NCBI GenBank assembly: GCA_022494885.1
Contig: JAGVSM010001139.1
Coordinates: forward strand, 42,575-106,574
Direction of reading: 5' to 3'
DNA: 64,000 nt
Source: Micrasema longulum
Lineage: Eukaryota; Arthropoda; Insecta; Trichoptera; Brachycentridae
Below are positions 43,580 through 54,289 of this stretch, piece by piece; position 1 is the stretch's first letter, and every line of letters begins with the position of its first letter. The position numbers and the translations under genes were made by a program. The notes below the pieces were generated by a model. That model did not search any database. It saw nothing but the letters and a program-made list of their open reading frames with translations, and was not told the origin of the DNA.

Positions 43580-44026
43580 GACTATTCTTAATTCTATGAC
43601 TAAAGTATTTTTTCAAATGACTCGAAATCGCTTGTAGATATTTTACTTATTCTGTATCTTATTATGACGGTAGAATAGTTGTCATGTGCTTAAAAATCGA
43701 GTGTAGATTAGCTCTCCATATAGTAAAGTGGTTAGCACGTTGTTCGCCAACCACGCATAATAATGACAATCATTATACTACGAGACGCACTTTACTTAAC
43801 CTGATTTGTTTTCAGGATTTTTACCTAGTTGCCACGGAGTGAAAAAGAATCAAGTATTCTGATTCTATTTTACACACATACAACACACATCCTAACACCC
43901 AGTCCTATATTTATCACGGTCCGGATACATACTTAATGCTAATAATTAAACAGAACAGCAGAGAGACTATCGCCCCCTCTCATTTCTGTTCATTATAAAT
44001 CATAGTCCTAAAGCTCCTTTATAACT

Positions 44027-44263
44027 TCAGTCAGTAAAAAATTCAGCTCTTATCAGTTCATAGCTTACTTCTTTGTTCTTATTTTTCAAGTACCCTCTAA
44101 TTCCTATCCACAATTTGTTCGTCTTTTTTCTCCAACTCATATAATGTCCATGTGGCTCGACTGCTTTGTTTAAATCACGCCCCAAGAAATATCTACATTC
44201 TCTTCCTGTACCTCTCCTCTTTTGGTTTTTTAAATTTATTTTCCCATTGAAGACTAGTATCAA
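44027..44263 (-). CDS. Unassigned open frame, 78+ codons, no ATG start
   Basis: The minus-strand frame ends at a stop at 44027 and is open further upstream; it has no ATG at its apparent start. Residues include KRRGTGRECRYFLGRDLNKA, VEPHGHYMSWRKKTNKLWIG and NKNKEVSYELIRAEFFTD. The composition (W, H, G, R spread evenly) is less noise-like than other frames in AT-rich DNA. I recognise no family. It could be a transposon ORF fragment, a host exon or chance; no splice acceptor was recognised at its 5' side. Confidence 0.2.
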   Translation of the reverse strand: MILVFNGKINLKNQKRRGTGRECRYFLGRDLNKAVEPHGHYMSWRKKTNKLWIGIRGYLKNKNKEVSYELIRAEFFTD

Positions 44264-44599
44264 TATTGATAATTTATAAACATAAAATTATTATGGATAA
44301 TTTATATAGCGCCATTTTCATAATATAACTTTCGTAATAACCTTTTATATTTTTATACATAAATATATACTATTAACCTAAGTATTAGTTTTAAATAATA
44401 ATACAAATATTATTTTTTTATGTTATGTTATTCAAAATTGTTTTCTTAGTTTTTTTTAACTGGTTCAAAGTATTTCTTATACCAAATTATCTTTTTTTTA
44501 TCGATAATTCGAACCCTGGTAATATTTTATTATTTTATATAGTTTATCTTTTTTAGACTTTCTTAATTTGTTAATTAATATTATTGTTTTAAATGCTCT

Positions 44600-44705
44600 G
44601 TATTACTTATGCTTACATGTATGTATATTTAATTGTATATGTAACTAGTATGTAAAAGGCACTAAGTGCCGTTTATTTCAATAATATAAAATAAAATAAA
44701 ATAAT
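44600..44705 (+). mobile_element. LINE 3' tail
   Basis: GTAAAAGGCACTAAGTGCCG then AATATAAAATAAAATAAAAT. The short palindromic box before an A-rich tail matches the style of 31590-31660. Confidence 0.5.
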
Positions 44706-44709
44706 ACCT

Positions 44710-45178
44710 CAAGGGCGCTTTACATAGTGATTCTATAGATAAATAAATTTAATTAAAGCTTTTAAATTTGTAATTTATTAAAACAATATACTTTGTTGTC
44801 ACATGTAACGGATTCATTCAAACGATTTAGAGAACAAGTGGGTTTTAATTTTTTTCCGAAACATCACTTCACTTTTACAGCCTCGCACCTCTGCTGGGAG
44901 AGCATTCCATGCCATAGGGCCTGCGACCGCAAATTGGCGTTCACTAAATTTAGTGCGCTGCTTGTGTAGAGATATAATAATTTTTCCTCTCGCCGTAGAC
45001 GTAGCTGATCTAAGCGTGAGACGCCAGTCAGCTAGTTCATCGGGAATGCATAGTTCCCTTAGATATTCCGGAGCAGAGTTGTGCAGTGACTTATACAAAA
45101 GCCAATAGAGTTTGTATTCGACCCTCTGTGGAAAACGTAGCCAGTGTAATTCCCGAAGTAGTGAAGTGATTTTATTTA
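44710..45178 (-). pseudogene. L2/CR1-like LINE C-terminus, intact frame
   Basis: About 120 open codons on the minus strand: ITSLLRELHWLRFPQRVEYK, LYWLLYKSLHNSAPEYLREL, CIPDE, LRSATSTARG, RQFAVAGPMAWNALPAEVRG and FRKKIKTHLFSKSFE-stop (44814). LHWL-V-QR-E-K, AP-YL-EL and F-VA-P--WN-LP are classic L2/CR1-type. The frame is uninterrupted and GC-rich. The 3' part includes CTCAAGGGCGCTTTACATAG, similar to 22065 (CTTCAGGGGCGCTGTACATT). The 5' truncation is at about 45178, where another LINE tail starts. Confidence 0.88.
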
Positions 45179-45560
45179 TTTTATTTTACAATACGCCCAA
45201 GGGGCATTTACAAAAAATATACAGGTAAGTACAAACATAGTAAGTAATAATTAAAAAGAAAAACAACGCTTTTTTGTATTCATGTAGAAACAAGAAAAAG
45301 CATACTGCCATGCAAAATAAAAAGTGAAACTTTACATAGTAAAAAAAAAAAGTCATTGAATTTATAAGCAAATTGTTAATAACTTGTAAAGAATTTAAAC
45401 AAAAAAAATAATATATTTATATATAATTATATGTTTAAAAAAATGGTATTAACAAATTATTGTTAAAAACAAATAATAAAAATTAGTTTACAGTAAGTAT
45501 ATATAAGACAATAACATAATATCTGGTACACAATATGACTGAACTTAGAGATTCCGAAAA
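45179..45560 (-). mobile_element. LINE 3' region
   Basis: Minus strand ends TGTAAATGCCCCTTGGGCGT, ATTGTAAAATAAAATAAA. Same terminal box as 14640-14760. The upstream part is AT-rich with only a noise frame. Confidence 0.55.
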
Positions 45561-45564
45561 TAAG

Positions 45565-46380
45565 TCTCGCTGCAGCATTCAATACAGATTGTAGGCGAGT
45601 CATACATTGCTTGTTGCATTTTTTCTGCAAACATTAGAAGCTAAAATTAAATAAGTTGGTTGTATCGGTTTTTTACAAACTTAAAAATCGGCACCACAAA
45701 TAAAAAAAAATAATCACACAAAAAAAAATGTTTTCATCTACAAGATGGTATATTTGTTTGTATGTTACATTTGTTACTTTATTCGATTTAAAGCTTTGAA
45801 AATGGAATGTCAAGTAGACGATAGTGAGCATTTTTGTCATTTTCTGTCCGCGTTCAATCGAAAGAATAAAAACAAATAAAGATAATACATTATTGACTTA
45901 TTTGTTCTAAAATAATAAAGCAAAATTATCTCGGTCGATATTGAATAAGAACTTCATTTTAAAGAACAGCCATGAATGCTTCATTATAAAACTTTTACCA
46001 TAAGTATGGGTGTTGACATAATAAAAGTTTCGTCTGTTTTTTTCCAAAGATTTTTTTCCGAAGAGAACAAGATTACAAATTACAACAAATTAGTTAATGT
46101 ATACTCCTTTATTATTTAGCAAAAAATTGGTCAATAATGTATTCTCATTACTTGTTTACTCCATTATTTCATTGATTGAACGTAAACAGAAAATTATCAT
46201 CTACTGAAATTCTTTTTTGATTTTATAATGATATAAAATTATTTGTGCAACGTAAAACCAAAACCGTATTTTATAGATCAGAAAATGTTTTTGTAAACGG
46301 CGTATAATTTACATCATTTTGTTTTCCTTTAGTGCTGTTTTTTAAATAAAAATAAACAACGGTCGGAATACTTTTTAACA
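45565..46380. other. No gene seen
   Basis: No recognised repeat or coding frame. Confidence 0.4.
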
Positions 46381-46384
46381 CCTT

Positions 46385-46745
46385 ATATGTAGGATTAGGT
46401 TGCTGAGGGTTAGTGGAGCTCCAGCTATGAGGAGTTGAAGTAATTACATTTGAACTGCATGCTGAAACTAACTGACTGGGCGTTGACTGCGCCCAGTGAT
46501 CTCTTTATGGGCCACGTTCCTTTGTTCTTTATATCTCCACGGTAGGGATAATGTTGATGTACTGCAGAACAATGCTCTCGTATTTATGTGTAATACTGTT
46601 AAATCTGCATAATATGTTGTTTTGGATTATAAAGAAAACGCTAACTTGCTTCATCGGTCGTCACATTTATACATTACAATTTAAGGTAAAATTATTTAAC
46701 AAGTGTGTTTGTCATCGATTATAGACTATAAACCCCACAAATATA
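46385..46745 (+). repeat. Dispersed repeat, uninterrupted pair of 8015-9115
   Basis: GACTGGGCGTTGACTGCGCC, CCACGTTCCTTTGTTCTTTA, CTCCACGGTAGGGATAATG, then ACTTGCTTCATCGGTCGTCA and ATTATAGACTATAAACC. No ORF. Confidence 0.65.
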
Positions 46746-46805
46746 AACAACATCCCGTGAATATATTATATAAACATGTGTGAAGAAATAGTAAAATGAA
46801 TAACA

Positions 46806-47245
46806 ATTAAACGTAGTTATGCAGAAAGCAGCCAGCCATAGAAAAGTGAAACTGAGATAATAGCACTGTTGTGAAAAGAGTGAATTATAAAATTTATAAA
46901 ACAATTGGTATGTTTTCGACTTTGAAAAATGATAAACAATGAATACATTAGTTATTTTTTACAATACAAATACGAATCTTATTGTGTATTTGACCAGTTT
47001 TAATGATTTTTAAAGTACCATAATTTTTTCCAGTGCTGTGGGTGTTTCCTGCAAATACAAAAATGCCGTTTTTGTGATTGACACTATTTTCAGAATGTGA
47101 TTATTACAGTTTTTTGTATGAAAGCGGTCTGGTTGTTTTTAACAAAACATAGAATTAATCTTAATGCATCCGATAACATCTATTTTTTTATCTATTTTTT
47201 TCAAAATTGTGGACTGGCCGCTTTCTGGATAACTACCTTCAATTA
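46806..47245 (+). mobile_element. TIR element, copy 2 (pair of 41138-41570)
   Basis: Starts AAACGTAGTTATGCAGAAAG and ends CTTTCTGGATAACTACCTTC; terminal inverted repeats of about 25 bp. Interior: GTGAAACTGAGATAATAGCA, ATGCCGTTTTTGTGATTGAC, GTATGAAAGCGGTCTGG. About 440 bp. CAATTA flanks both ends and could be a target duplication or part of the TIR. Confidence 0.75.
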
Positions 47246-47574
47246 CGAAGAAAAACGTTTAACTCTGAATTGAAGACTGATTTTTCTTTTTACAAATAAA
47301 AAAGTAACAGAAATGTATAGACGTAGTTTCACGCATGAAATAATGAGAAATGAGATAGAATTCCTAGCGTTGAATTTATTTAGGAATCTCCGAATGAACA
47401 AAATAACCAAATAAACTACAAATGAACAAGTAAATTGAAAGTTTAAACATTCACAGTACAAAGTAATAACAGTATTATTTAGCGAGCTAGTTGGTACATC
47501 TCTACTGCTTAAAATGATAAATGTGTTCCTATCCAGAGATACTTCTTTTCTCACCCCGCTGAACATTTACCAAG

Positions 47575-48260
47575 CAATGGATGTAGCGAACCGACTCACT
47601 TGAAATAAACTCATTATTTTGGTGTCAGCTTAAATCTTAATTTCTGCAGTCTCAAAGATAATTCAAAAGCAATCTACATATTATGAGAAAGACGTTTTAG
47701 TGAAGCTTGATAAAAATGGTTTAGATTTTTCAAATTAAGATTTGGAAAAAAAAAATAACTGTTGCAACTTGCCTAACTAATTCTCCACACTGCATCAAAG
47801 GATTTAAGTCTCCTTGGCGGAGCCCGCATACAATAAAAAGTTGGTCGTTACCAAACAAGCAAAGCTGCCCAAAGGGTCATGGCATCTTTGTGCTGATAAA
47901 TATCATCTAGAAGTGCATGATATGTACTTCATCGTATTGACGAGAAGAGGAAAGAGAATTCATTGATTGGATTTAATTGATTGGACATGATCAATTTGCC
48001 GAAATCAGTAGAAAACGTTTTATTATTTTTGGAAGTCACCAGATCTGCATAGACAACTAGACCTTTAACAGGGACACGGATATTAGCGAGAAAATCCAAT
48101 CATTGTTCATTAGGAAATGGGATAAGACCACAGGAAGATTTTTAAAAAAATATTCAGAAAAATATACATATTATTACAATGGAATACATTTTTTTATGCA
48201 GATTTAATATCATGCATTTATATTAACGTTTTCCATTACGTAAAAGCTAAAAAAAATATC
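47575..48260. other. No gene seen
   Basis: Slightly GC-richer patch at 47790-47900 without recognisable coding or repeat content. Confidence 0.4.
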
Positions 48261-48264
48261 AACA

Positions 48265-48430
48265 AATTACAATAGAGACGGAGAATACCTTAAGGAAAGG
48301 AATATGGAATTCTAGGCATTTACAGGGCTTATGACCTGTCATTGGCTGATTTAAGATGAAGGGGGTGAAATCTAGTATTTTGTCTACAAACGTTTGGACA
48401 AAATCAAATATTGTAATAAAATAATTATTG
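48265..48430. mobile_element. Family F fragment
   Basis: ACAATAGAGACGGAGAATAC, GTCATTGGCTGATTTAAG, TTTACAGGGCTTATGACCT and GTCTACAAACGTTTGGACAA. Confidence 0.7.
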
Positions 48431-48547
48431 TTTACATGAAACGGAGTGACGTCTTACAATAATGTGTATTCTTAATTTGTTAAGTAAATATTTTCAATCT
48501 AAAACAGGAACTACAAAAAAATATACAGTTTATAAAAATAATGATAA

Positions 48548-48805
48548 ATGAGGTCGACTTCGTGGTGTAATGATCAGCGCATTTTCCTGCCATGCAAGAG
48601 GTCTCGGGTTCGATTCCCGTCATGGTTGATGTAAAATATTTATTTAAAACGGTGTTTCAAGACAAGAATATTTCTTAGCCCCTGGCACCTAAAGCGTAAG
48701 ACTGACCATCTTTCCTTCGTGCAAAAAAAAATGATCAAGATTCGCTGCGATTGGTGTACCAATGAAGTGCCCTTTGAACCATGCAGTGCAGAAAAGAAAT
48801 GCAAA
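48548..48805 (+). mobile_element. SINE family A copy, best-preserved head
   Basis: Head GGTCGACTTCGTGGTGTAAT, GATCAGCGCATTTTCCTG, CAAGAGGTCTCGGGTTCGAT, TCCCGTCATGG: both pol III boxes look functional. Body: GCCCCTGGCACCTAAAGCG, ATGATCAAGATTCGCTGC, TTGGTGTACCAATGAAGTG. Followed by a copy of the recurrent 55-base motif (48806-48862). Confidence 0.88.
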
Positions 48806-48864
48806 AGATCAATGAGTGTAACATAGAAAAAGAATCATAAAAACATAATTATTTTCGACTTCTT

Positions 48865-49710
48865 TCTTAAATATGTTGTTTTTATTTTTTATTTAAATCT
48901 TAAATTAGGGCACACATATCATACATATTGTTATGTGTGTTCTAATAATAACATTGCAAATATATTTAATTTATAAATTGCTTATCACATATGTCTTGAC
49001 CATTATTTTAAATTTTGATATGTTTTTTTCTTCATAAATATTTTTTTCCATTTCGTAATACTTTTTACTTGCTTTAAATAAAATTGAATTTTGTGACTTT
49101 GCCTTTTTCCTAAATGGAAGTCTAATTTTGTTCTTTTCTCTAGTATTGTGATCGTGTTCATGTTGGTTCCGATCAATTTTTTTCCAAAATTCTGTTTTTT
49201 TATTAGAGTTTATAATTTTATGAACAAATATCATTGTATTGTAAAATATTCTTTGTTTATATGTTAATAATTTCATTTCATTTACCATCGACTTTACCCT
49301 CGTATATCTGTTTTTTTTCAAAATGATTCTTAAGGCTTTATTTTGTAATACAGTTAGTTTATCTATGTTTTCTTTGTTTGATAAAAATAAAATGCTACTA
49401 CAGTAGTTAACGTGTGGTTAAATAATTGCATTGTAAATAGTTTTGCAAGAGTCTTTATCAATAAATCTTCTGATCCTTCCCAAAATTGATATTTTTTTTG
49501 CAATCTTATTTATTACCATCTTAGCGTTTTGGTGAAATGTAAGTTTTGAATCCAACATTTCACCTAAATATTTAATTTCAGTGACTTCATTAAGTTTTTC
49601 ATTTTCTATTACAATTGATGGTGTAATTTCTATTCTTTTGTTTCCTATATTCATATATTTAGTTTTGTTGTATTTATGACTGCACTTTTTATTTCCTTTG
49701 TTCATTTCAT
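48865..49710 (-). pseudogene. LINE ORF2 C-terminal half, one in-frame stop
   Basis: Minus strand, a single frame of about 245 codons: NIGNKRIEITPSIVIENEKL, VTEIKYLGEMLDSKLTFHQN, ISILGRIRRFIDKDSCKTIY, NAII, TAA, PHVNYCSSILFLSNKENIDK, LQNKALRIILKKNRYTR, HDHNTREKNKIRLPFRKKA and FKIMVKTYVISNL-stop (48971). 'IKYLGEMLDSKLTF', 'PH-NYCSSILF' and 'LQNKALRIIL' are CR1/Jockey-like LINE thumb and C-terminal motifs. Only one stop separates it from an open frame. It is 5'-truncated at about 49710, and its 3' end is the T-rich plus-strand segment at 48870-48900. Confidence 0.9.
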
Positions 49711-50284
49711 TAAATTAAAATATACCTTTCTAAATATAATGATGTTCCGCTGTTACTGCTTTTAATTCCGGAACAACGATGTTACCAATTAATCAAGATT
49801 GATGAGTTATTTTTTTTTAAATTTATCTGAGATTGACTCATTCATTATTTAAAGATTGATTGAGATATTTGCAGCAGCACAAAGGGGAAAAGCCGATTTT
49901 AAAAATATGTTTTTTCTTTAAATTTACTATTACCTGATAAGAACTGGATAGTCTAAAGATCAGGGTAATCCTTGATCTTATCATAAAAAAGAAGAAATAT
50001 CATTGTTACCACCATGAACGTGTTCGGCATGGGATCTTTTAATGAGGAAAACATTATGTTGACCGTAAAATGACGTGAAGTGTAATAATTGCAGAACACT
50101 ATTGACCATTGGCGTGCCGTCTGCGCCGCGTTAGTACTGCGACGGAGCTTGGCCAGTTTGTAAACATGAAATCTCATGAAAAAACACATAATATTTAGCT
50201 AAATTATTATATTGTAGATAACTAGATTAAAAAATTGAAGTAGTAAATAACTTTGATACAAGCTGAGTAAATTGCCGTGATAGT

Positions 50285-50405
50285 AATTTATTTTTTGATT
50301 TATTTATTAAAGGACATTGTCCATGTATACAATTTATAGGGTTTAAATATTACAATAAAAGAATATTTTAAAATATAAAAAAAGAAGCATTAAAAAACAA
50401 AAGGG
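50285..50405 (-). mobile_element. LINE 3' tail
   Basis: Plus strand TTTTTTGATTTATTTATTAA then AGGACATTGTCCATGTATAC; a palindromic box (GGACATTGTCC) before a TTTA run, read from the other strand, matches the LINE tail style here. Confidence 0.45.
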
Positions 50406-50410
50406 ACATC

Positions 50411-50489
50411 AAGACAAGATCTGGACTATTTATTTAGCGTTCGTATAAATCTTTGTAAACTTAAACCAAAAAAGTCCAGATCTTGTCTT
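50411..50489. repeat. Inverted repeat, 17-bp perfect arms
   Basis: AAGACAAGATCTGGACT (50411-50427) and AGTCCAGATCTTGTCTT (50473-50489), loop 45 bases. Could be the ends of a very short element. Confidence 0.85.
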
Positions 50490-50564
50490 CAGTTAACAAT
50501 ACGACAAAGACGGGTTTTTGCATATAAGTAATTAATATTTTGATGACTTTAAAAAGTGCGTCTG

Positions 50565-50735
50565 TTGAGTGGTGTAGTGGCCAAGGCGCTTGACTCACAC
50601 ATGAAAGGTTCCGGGTTCGATTCCCGGTGAGAACAACATAGTGAAATGTGATTTTCTTAAGCCTGGGTGTTCTGTGATGTAATTCACTATTGTAATTGGG
50701 CCTCCTGGCCTGATGTAGTGCAAAAAAAGTCCAGT
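50565..50735 (+). mobile_element. SINE family D copy
   Basis: tRNA-like head GTTGAGTGGTGTAGTGGCCA, AGGCGCTTGACTC, GGTTCCGGGTTCGATTCCCG with a perfect B box, then a body GTGATTTTCTTAAGCCTGGG, GTGATGTAATTCACTATTG and GGGCCTCCTGGCCTGATG. The acceptor stem ends do not pair, so not a tRNA gene. Only copy in the window. Confidence 0.75.
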
Positions 50736-50859
50736 AAAAAAGACCAGAGTTAAGTTATCTTTCAATTCAATGTAATATAAAATTTGAACGTCTTGTTATA
50801 CCCTTACTAATAAACAATATATATACAAAAATAGATGCTGCTAGTTTAGATCTGGGACT

Positions 50860-51540
50860 CTCAATGAATATGAGCAAAACTAAGCTTATGATCATTGATC
50901 GAACTAATAAAGTAGCGCCATTATCCTTACTGCGCAACTTAGAAAGAGTCAACAATTTCATTTATCTAGGTTCTCTCATTAGCGATGGCGGTGGGTGTGA
51001 AGGTGAAATACGGCGACGTGTTGGTATTGCCAAAAGTGCTATGAGTCGGCTGGTGAAGATCTGGAAGAATCGCAGTATAACCATTAACACCAAAAAGAGA
51101 CTGGTGAAGGCCTTGGTTTTCTCAGTGTTCATGTATGGTGTGGAGTGTTGGACACTGAGGGAATCTGAAAAGAAAAAAAATCGAAGCTTTCGAGATGTGG
51201 TGTTGGCGGCGAGTGCTGCGGATTCCGTGGACGGCCAGACGTACGAATGCATCTATTCCCCAGGAACTGGACATAGGAGAAAGATTGATATCCATGTGCG
51301 AAAAAAGAATCCTGCAGTTCTTTGGGCATATTTCCAGGGGAGATTATTCTCCTGGGAAGTGTCGAAGGGAAAAGGTCGCGTGGACGTCAACCGACAAGAT
51401 GGAGCGGTACAGTCACTGAGTTATCAGAATCATCACTGACGAATGCCTATAGAAGAGCACAAGACCGTTCCAGATGGAGGGAGACTGTCCACAGACGAGC
51501 CATGCCTGGAGTCAGGCGTAATCACCATCCTTAGACATGA
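50860..51540 (+). pseudogene. RTE-like LINE C-terminal region
   Basis: From 50864: MNMSKTKLMIIDRTNK, VNNFIYLGSLISDGGGCEGE, IRRRVGIAKSAMSRLVKIWK, LVFSVFMYGVECWTLRESEK. A frameshift in the A-run at about 51170-51182 changes frame to FEMWCWRRVLRIPWTARRTN, CEKRILQFFGHISRGDYSPG; a second change near 51350 gives GKRSRGRQPTRWSGTVTELS and WRETVHRRAMPGV. This is the insect RTE-type 'YLGSLI ... YG-ECWTLR ... MWCWRR-LRIPWTA ... FGHI-R' series. Both frameshifts leave motif order intact, so it is a fairly young relic. Confidence 0.9.
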
Positions 51541-51549
51541 GGCACGGAT

Positions 51550-52095
51550 TGAAGAGATACAAAAATAATTTAAAAAACAAAACACTGCTGTAAAATCCAG
51601 ACGCTTTCCAATGACATTCTATTTACCTATATGAACGTTTGTTTTTAACAAAAATCATCGCCATCTCACGAAACGCTGCGATAGACCCAGTCTTTAACAT
51701 CGTTCTTTATGATACAGATTGTTTTGAGTTGCCTGGATTTTTGTTTCGGGGAGTCGATAACGATGAATTTCGTTACTCTGCTAAACATCACAAAACATTT
51801 ATTGGGGAAATAATATATATATTTTTTAAAGTTAACGCTAAAGTATTTAAAATGATTTTTTGCTTTACCGAAAGCATGTTCAGTACCTTCAACATGTGTT
51901 GAATTTTCGCATTTCTCCCACACCTTAATATTGTCTTCATTCCCCTATTCTCTGATTTTTCTGCATCACATTATATTGATTTTTATTGCTTAGAAAGAGA
52001 ACACTAGAACAATAATTGAAATGCGGCAAAACAATTGCTTAAAATTGAGATTTTTAATTTTTTTATTTAAAAATTCCACTTTTTTAGAAACTTAG
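51550..52095. other. No gene seen
   Basis: Overlapping frames on both strands at 51639-51923 are AT-noise in composition. Confidence 0.4.
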
Positions 52096-52099
52096 TTGT

Positions 52100-52500
52100 T
52101 AATGTACTCAAAATGTGATGAAATATTTAGCGTATTATCTATTACTACCACATAAAAATATTATTTATTTAACTTTATCTATATTTTCTCCTTGCCTGTT
52201 TAGTTAAAAGCAGTCTTCAATGTCTTTATTGCTTACTATAATGAATTTACTTTTTGAAACATTAAATTTAATTATTTATATCCAACCAATCAGATGTTTG
52301 ATTTAAATCTATCTGCGTCCCATTGCAAGCATCACTAGCAAAAAGTTTGACAAATTAATGTTTTAAGCATTTACCAATATCATTTATATATATAATAGAA
52401 AGTATTGGTCCCAAAACTGATCCCTGTGGAGCTCCCAGATTAGTAGTATTTTTCAAAAATAGTGCATTTCCAAATTTTGTTTTTGTGTTCCATCATACAA
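52100..52500 (-). pseudogene. LINE reverse transcriptase active-site region
   Basis: Minus strand: KFGNALFLKNTTNLGAPQGS, VLGPILSIIYINDIGK, stop, LFASDACNGTQIDLNQTSDW, LDINN, then NVSKSKFIIVSNK in another frame. PQGSVLGP, IYINDI and FA(D)D-T are RT motifs; here the second catalytic aspartate of the ADD box is a serine (FASDA). Followed by 'SDWLDINKLN-NVSKSK', the usual segment after the active site. Frameshifts and stops; inactive. Confidence 0.85.
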
Positions 52501-52514
52501 ATAATAAACAATAT

Positions 52515-52620
52515 TTTTAGTTTGTCCAAATTTTTGCAGACAAGGACTGGATTCAACTCCCTGTGGAGCTGTTTATATTAACAAATTACAACAGAGATGT
52601 AGAATATTCAAGAGAAGGTA
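52515..52620. mobile_element. Family F terminal arm
   Basis: GTTTGTCCAAATTTTTGCAG, GACTGGATTCAACTCCC, CAACAGAGATGTAGAATATT; outer arm only. Confidence 0.65.
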
Positions 52621-52624
52621 ATGT

Positions 52625-53335
52625 ACACTTTTAAAACTATTGTTTTTTTTTATTGAGTAAACAGTTTATTAGGAAGTATTAAATTGGAAAGCGATAACAA
52701 AGACTTCTAGAAGAATCTCGGTCTCAATATACCCTTTTGAAAAAGTTCTGGCGTAATAAAAAGGTGTTGAGCTTGCGTGAGCTTCACGGAGCTTTCCTTT
52801 GGAATAATACAAGGCGGTGTTTCTCAGTACTAGGTGAGTCGCGAAAGCTTGAGGCTTAAATTTATTCAAAGAGAAAATTCCTACAGAAAACCATATTTTT
52901 TAAACCAAAAACACAGTGAACAAAACTTGTAAACAAAATATTCCGAATTTCAATACATTTTTTTTAAATGTCAGTGCTTTTATACAGGAGTCTAAAATAC
53001 TTACAGATATTTTTATTTCAAACCGTTGTTATAAAATTTCAAAGACGTGATGTAAGTACTTGGCGGTAGTGTCTAGGACTTTTGATCAATATTCTTGATA
53101 AAAATGAAAAGAAAAGAAATATCGACAAAACAAAGAGATAATGAGAAGGGGAAATAAAAAAAAGTGACCAGGAGTGGTAGACGATAAATAAAGAAAAGTT
53201 GGAGAGTAAATTTGCATTTGATTACATTTCGATAAATAATGAACAAAAAAAAAGACATAGTCTCTATTCTCCGTTATTTTGAATTCAACTTAATTAAGTG
53301 CGAAATTAACAAGAAAGGTAATTTTTATTGATTGT
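52625..53335. other. No gene seen
   Basis: AT-rich; a small minus-strand frame at 52669-52869 is not recognisable. Confidence 0.4.
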
Positions 53336-53339
53336 TTTA

Positions 53340-53890
53340 TTTTTTTATTTATTTATTAAAAATATTCTATATATGTACACAGGTAGTCTTTCTTAGTAAG
53401 AAAACCTGTTCTGAGGAAGACTGTACACTGAAAAGTGTTAATTTTTTTTTACACTTAATATATCACGTATCATTTAATTTTTATTTATTTCTTCCATCCT
53501 AATTTTCTTCAAAAAGATTTAGATTTCTCTTTTAAAATATTGTTTGATATTAGTTTATTTAATTTTATGTGAAAGCGTATTAAATAATTCGACATAAAAA
53601 TAATCCTTGCACATTTGTCCGAATGTTGTTTTGAAGGGAGGAATAATGACAGTGGTATTATTTCTTGCCCTTGTTGTATATTCATGTTCCTGAGCTAGGG
53701 GATGACGATGTACATCTCCAAATTCGTCGAGTAAAAAAATTGAGCAAATATTAGGCATATCGAAAGCTTTAAAGATTTCTGAAGACGAGGTTCTTATTGG
53801 TACCTCGAGAATATATTTTATGATGCCTTTTTGTACTTAAATAATTCGTTTAAGATGTTTTGCCGCAACGGATCCCCATCCTATTAGTCT
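53340..53890 (-). pseudogene. LINE C-terminus, one stop
   Basis: Minus strand: LYRLIGWGSVAAKHLKRII, stop, VQKGIIKYILEVPIRTSSSE, IFKAFDMPNICSIFLLDEFG, YTTRARNNTTVIIPPFKTTF, GQMCKDYFYVELFNTLSHKI. 'IGWGS...LK-I---QK-IIK-IL' and the terminal FN-L box are typical of LINE ORF2 ends. The 3' tail complement is TTTTTTTATTTATTTATTA at 53340. Confidence 0.75.
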
Positions 53891-53903
53891 ATAGAGTCAA
53901 AGA

Positions 53904-54287
53904 ACCAGTAAATGACCACCACCCAGTAAATGACCATTGGTTAATAAAACACAATATAATAAGAATTGCTACATGTGTCCAGTTAAAAAACTTTTAACAC
54001 TAGAAACTATGACAAAAGCGGTAGGCGGACACATCTTTTGGAAGAAACAAATCTATCAGCTTTGAACGGTGAGTTGTCAAAGGGTAATAGTGCGTCTTTC
54101 CGTTATTGTTCTGAGATTGATAGTGTTTTCTACAAGGAAAGGTGTGGTTAGTGTTTTATTTGATGCTATTTTTTATGCAATTCTTTGAATATATCCATAT
54201 TCTAATGCGTTAGGGTGTTTTATAATGTTATGATGTAACAAAATCTCAGTATTATTTTTACTAGAGTAGTAGTGGTCATTCACTGGT
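53904..54287. mobile_element. TIR element (candidate)
   Basis: ACCAGTAAATGACCACCAC (53904) is inverted at 54272-54287 as GTGGTCATTCACTGGT. A second internal copy, CCAGTAAATGACCA, follows the left end at once (53923). About 384 bp, no ORF. No clear target duplication. Confidence 0.5.
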
Positions 54288-54289
54288 AA

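Noticed and set aside
43700..43800. SINE head near AGTAAAGTGGTTAGCACG
   Set aside because: A-box-like only, followed by a local CATAATAATG/CATTATAC near-palindrome; no B box.
49953..50189. 78-codon minus-strand frame
   Set aside because: No domain or repeat relation noticed; composition not distinctive enough to call.
50565..50640. tRNA gene
   Set aside because: Both pol III boxes are good but the acceptor ends do not pair and a SINE-like body follows.
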